From an uncultured Acholeplasmatales bacterium (GTDB lineage Bacteria; Bacillota_I; Bacilli_A; ML615J-28; CAG-698), in the NCBI GenBank assembly GCA_937877075.1, contig CALEGD010000057.1, forward strand, positions 1 to 8,793: a DNA stretch of 8,793 nucleotides. Reading direction: 5' to 3'. The notes under the pieces are model-generated. The model was not told the origin of the DNA and made no database searches. It saw only the letters and a program-made list of their open reading frames with translations. Made by a program: the position numbers and the translations under genes. This document shows positions 7,549 through 8,793 of this stretch, piece by piece (positions within the stretch are counted from its first letter, which is position 1; each line of letters starts with the position of its first letter).

Positions 7549-7633
7549 ATGATGAGGGCAAATATTCAAACCGAACTTTCAATCATGATCATCCGTTTGC
7601 GAGCTATTTATTTGATTTTAAGGCAATTAAAAT
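7549..7633 (-). other. Spacer with possible RNA structure, no gene
   Basis: This 85-nt stretch between two terminator hairpins holds no credible coding frame. On the minus strand it can form a coaxial pair of helices: CAAATA (7609-7614) with TATTTG (7559-7564), and inside it CAAAC (7595-7599) with GTTTG (7567-7571), separated by an asymmetric loop of 9 and 2 nt. The apical part contains the palindrome ATGATCAT. It matches no RNA class I recognise, and short AT-rich helices arise easily by chance. Confidence 0.3.
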
Positions 7634-7668
7634 AAAAAAAATACCAGTGTCATAAAATGGCAACTGGC
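7634..7668 (-). terminator. Riboswitch-controlled intrinsic terminator
   Basis: GCCAGT (7663-7668) pairs with ACTGGT (7643-7648); inside, with one bulge and one mismatch, G7661-C7649 and CAT/ATG continue the stem to a 3-nt loop. Eight T follow (7641-7634). The 5' arm uses nucleotides of the aptamer P2 strand and the ligand-pairing C, making the two folds exclusive. Confidence 0.75.
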
Positions 7669-7736
7669 TGTCTCCCTCAAAAAAGACCCTATAGCTTTCC
7701 GTCACAAGATTACTCTTGTTTTGGCAATTTTCATTT
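7634..7736 (-). promoter_or_regulatory. Class I c-di-GMP riboswitch (GEMM) with terminator
   Basis: On the minus strand the leader carries the GEMM core in order: TTGCCAAA (7727-7720), a 6-bp stem ACAAGA/TCTTGT capped by the GNRA tetraloop GTAA (7710-7713), GACGGAAAGC (7694-7703), a P2 arm with GCT/AGC and GTCT/AGAC pairs, and GCCAGTTGCC (7659-7668). Aligned to the Vibrio Vc2 aptamer, G7725 is ligand-contacting G20, A7698 is A47 and C7660 is C92. The G at position 20 favours c-di-GMP over cGAMP, whose riboswitch variants have A. The aptamer 3' strand is also the 5' arm of the terminator at 7634-7668, so ligand binding should allow transcription to continue. It starts a few bases after a consensus promoter. 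The class is confident; the controlled gene is not. Confidence 0.82.
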
Positions 7737-7742
7737 TTTTTA

Positions 7743-7771
7743 ATAATACCACATTTTTAAAAAACTGTCAA
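7743..7771 (-). promoter_or_regulatory. Sigma-A promoter of the riboswitch leader
   Basis: A perfect TTGACA (7766-7771), a 17-nt spacer and TATTAT (7743-7748) with an extended TGG just upstream, all on the minus strand. The start is predicted near 7736, directly before the aptamer. Confidence 0.8.
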
Positions 7772-7800
7772 GGAAAAAATTGGAAATTCAAATGACATTT

Positions 7801-7833
7801 GAAAAGAGGCTGTAACTCTGATAAAACAGCCTC
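7801..7833 (-). terminator. Intrinsic terminator of the candidate small RNA
   Basis: A perfect 8-bp GC-rich stem, GAGGCTGT (7826-7833 on the minus strand) with ACAGCCTC (7806-7813), encloses a 12-nt loop and is followed by TTTTC on the minus strand. On the plus strand GAGGAGG follows instead of a T-tract, so it works in the minus direction. The T-tract is short, so termination may be partial. Confidence 0.65.
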
Positions 7834-7889
7834 GAGGAGGGAACAGTTTGAGGATAATAACTGGAATTTATTATTATTTCAATCTGTCT
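7801..7889 (-). ncRNA. Candidate small regulatory RNA, about 89 nt
   Basis: A transcription unit with a consensus promoter (7896-7924) and an intrinsic terminator (7801-7833) but no coding frame between them on the minus strand. The predicted RNA has three parts: a 5' AT hairpin (ATAATAA at 7871-7877 or 7868-7874 with TTATTAT at 7854-7860), a largely unpaired linker with the C-rich run TTCCCTCCTC (7834-7843), and the terminator stem. This plan, with a pyrimidine-rich loop or linker complementary to SD sequences, is that of Gram-positive sRNAs such as RoxS/RsaE, though I see no sequence relation to them. It may instead be a leader remnant. No protein gene lies on the minus strand between its promoter and 8048. 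Confidence 0.55.
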
Positions 7890-7895
7890 AAATAA

Positions 7896-7924
7896 ATATT
7901 ATCAAAGAGTAAAGCTTATGTCAA
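7896..7924 (-). promoter_or_regulatory. Sigma-A promoter of the candidate small RNA
   Basis: On the minus strand: perfect TTGACA (7919-7924), a 17-nt spacer, and TAATAT (7896-7901) preceded by an extended -10 TGA. The predicted start is near 7889. Confidence 0.7.
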
Positions 7925-8048
7925 TACTAAAGTTATTTATCTTCGACATCTTTTTCCAAAAAATTGATAGAAACTTCGGTGAAAAATAATAATGCTTATA
8001 CTGGCAAAAGTTAAGATCAATTTGTTATATAATTAAGGAAGTGAAAAA

Positions 8049-8793
8049 ATGAAAACAAAAAGATTTATATTGCCGATTATTTTAACTATTATCCTTTTAA
8101 TAATCTCTGGATGCGGCAGCAATTTTAAAGATGGAAAAATTCATATTACCAGTGATGATAATAATGGTTTACTCGAATATGATGATACTAATGCAGATTT
8201 CCTGGTGGAATGCCCCCCCTGTCCAGATAGTGAAGAATGTACTCTTTGTCCGGAAAAAGTGTCTGAAGAATGTACTTCCTGCCCAGGGATAATCTGTCCG
8301 GTAGAGGAATTTACCGAAGATAGATTAATGCAAACCAGGGAAATTATTCGTCAAAGTAATATCCTTATTAAAGCAGAATTATACAGTAAAACATTCAATT
8401 TATATTCCTTATCAGCTACAAGTACCGGTTCCGGCGTCTTATATAAAGTTGAGGAAGGATATTATTATGCAATCACCAATTACCATGTTATAGATTCTAA
8501 GAAATATGATAAAGTTAATTATACCATTACCACGGAAGATGGTGGGCAGTATACTGGCCAAGTTGTAGCATCAGCTCCTATTCTTGATCTTTCGGTAATC
8601 CGTTTTTTCTCCACTTCTACACTACCTCTGCTTGATATCAAAAAGCGTGAAAATCTACCTCCTGAAACCGGGGAATTTTTGCTTGCGGTTGGAAATCCGG
8701 CTTCATTACAGAATGTCGTGACTTTCGGAGAGTTTCTAGGAATGTCCAGAATCAGTAATGTAGATTTTGAGGTTTTAAATCATAATGCGCTCA
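8049..8793 (+). CDS. Surface lipoprotein with trypsin-like (S1C, HtrA-type) protease domain, partial
   Basis: I read 248 codons without a stop before the window edge. Residues 1-21 are a lipoprotein signal (KTKR, then a hydrophobic core) ending in ISGC, with Cys22 as the lipidation site, so the protein sits on the outer face of the membrane. A cysteine-rich linker follows (Cys55, 58, 64, 67, 75, 78, 83, as CPPC, CTLC, CTSC). From about 95 a trypsin-like domain appears: TGSGV (126-130), TNYHVI (143-148) with catalytic His146, DLSVI (180-184) with catalytic Asp180, and VGNPAS (214-219). The GNSGGP serine motif would lie beyond the edge, so activity is unproven. The ATG is preceded by AAGGAAG. 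Promoter signals are ambiguous: TATAAT at 8028-8033 is too close to the ribosome site, and TTGATA-18-AATAAT (7964-7993) is weak. Confidence 0.85.
   Translation, partial: MKTKRFILPIILTIILLIISGCGSNFKDGKIHITSDDNNGLLEYDDTNADFLVECPPCPDSEECTLCPEKVSEECTSCPGIICPVEEFTEDRLMQTREIIRQSNILIKAELYSKTFNLYSLSATSTGSGVLYKVEEGYYYAITNYHVIDSKKYDKVNYTITTEDGGQYTGQVVASAPILDLSVIRFFSTSTLPLLDIKKRENLPPETGEFLLAVGNPASLQNVVTFGEFLGMSRISNVDFEVLNHNAL
8232..8285 (+). repeat. 33-bp-period repeat coding for CxxC units
   Basis: Two copies of GAAGAATGTACT, at 8232 and 8265, begin successive units that each encode E-E-C-T-x-C-P (residues 62-68 and 73-79). A third, more diverged unit (E-C-P-P-C-P) precedes them. The arrangement suggests internal duplication within the lipoprotein linker. 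Confidence 0.5.

Noticed and set aside
7566..7592. Minus-strand 8-codon frame (MIMIESSV) in the spacer after the riboswitch
   Set aside because: It has no clear ribosome site and is too short to distinguish from chance.
7523..7833. The intergenic hairpins as CRISPR repeats or mobile-element ends
   Set aside because: The three hairpins have unrelated sequences and spacing, with no direct repeats or transposase. Each fits a terminator or riboswitch.
7848..7895. Plus-strand 15-codon frame starting with TTG, six bases after a perfect AGGAGGG
   Set aside because: The SD-like sequence is simply the complement of the C-rich linker of the minus-strand RNA candidate. There is no plus promoter in front of it, the start is TTG, and the frame is very short.
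8028..8033. Perfect TATAAT before the plus-strand lipoprotein gene as its -10
   Set aside because: The best -35 at 17 nt is poor, and a start about 7 nt downstream would remove the AAGGAAG ribosome site. I kept it only as an ambiguous signal.

Overview
The window looks like chromosome from a low-GC, Gram-positive-type bacterium (Bacillota, or a related wall-less or near-Mollicutes lineage). The evidence is AT-rich intergenic DNA, strong purine-rich Shine-Dalgarno (SD) sites, consensus sigma-A promoters often with an extended -10, Bacillus-type protein families (DegV, UPF0316/YebE, YunD, TypA, ABC-F, LURP-one/YxjI) and a class I c-di-GMP (GEMM) riboswitch. Tryptophan codons that I checked are TGG, and stops are TAA or TAG. 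A more precise taxon cannot be read from the sequence.

Layout. All complete genes are on the minus strand. From right to left they are: an aldo/keto reductase (6500-7414); a LURP-one/YxjI-like protein (5948-6439) closed by an intrinsic terminator; a tight four-gene operon from one strong promoter, ABC-F ATPase (4278-5807), typA (2448-4265), a cytoplasmic YunD-like metallophosphatase/5'-nucleotidase (1104-2432) and a UPF0316 membrane protein (546-1082), with gaps of only 12-21 nt; and a DegV-family gene cut by the left edge (1-407) with its own promoter. On the plus strand a lipoprotein with a trypsin-like S1C protease domain starts at 8049 and runs off the right edge.

The most unusual part is the 634-bp stretch without a protein gene at 7415-8048, which I read as a cluster of minus-strand RNA elements. 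A consensus promoter (7743-7771) drives a c-di-GMP-I riboswitch whose 3' half is shared with an intrinsic terminator, predicting an ON switch. Downstream lie a partly structured spacer and a second terminator-like hairpin before the aldo/keto reductase, so the regulated gene is unclear. Just upstream, another consensus promoter (7896-7924) and a terminator hairpin (7806-7833) define a candidate small RNA of about 89 nt with a C-rich, anti-SD-like linker.

How the genes may work together. The operon pairs two ribosome-associated factors (ABC-F, TypA) with a nucleotide or sugar-nucleotide phosphatase and a small membrane protein, suggesting housekeeping or stress adaptation of translation. The riboswitch implies c-di-GMP signalling in the host. 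The surface protease carries an uncommon run of CxxC motifs between its lipid anchor and catalytic domain.
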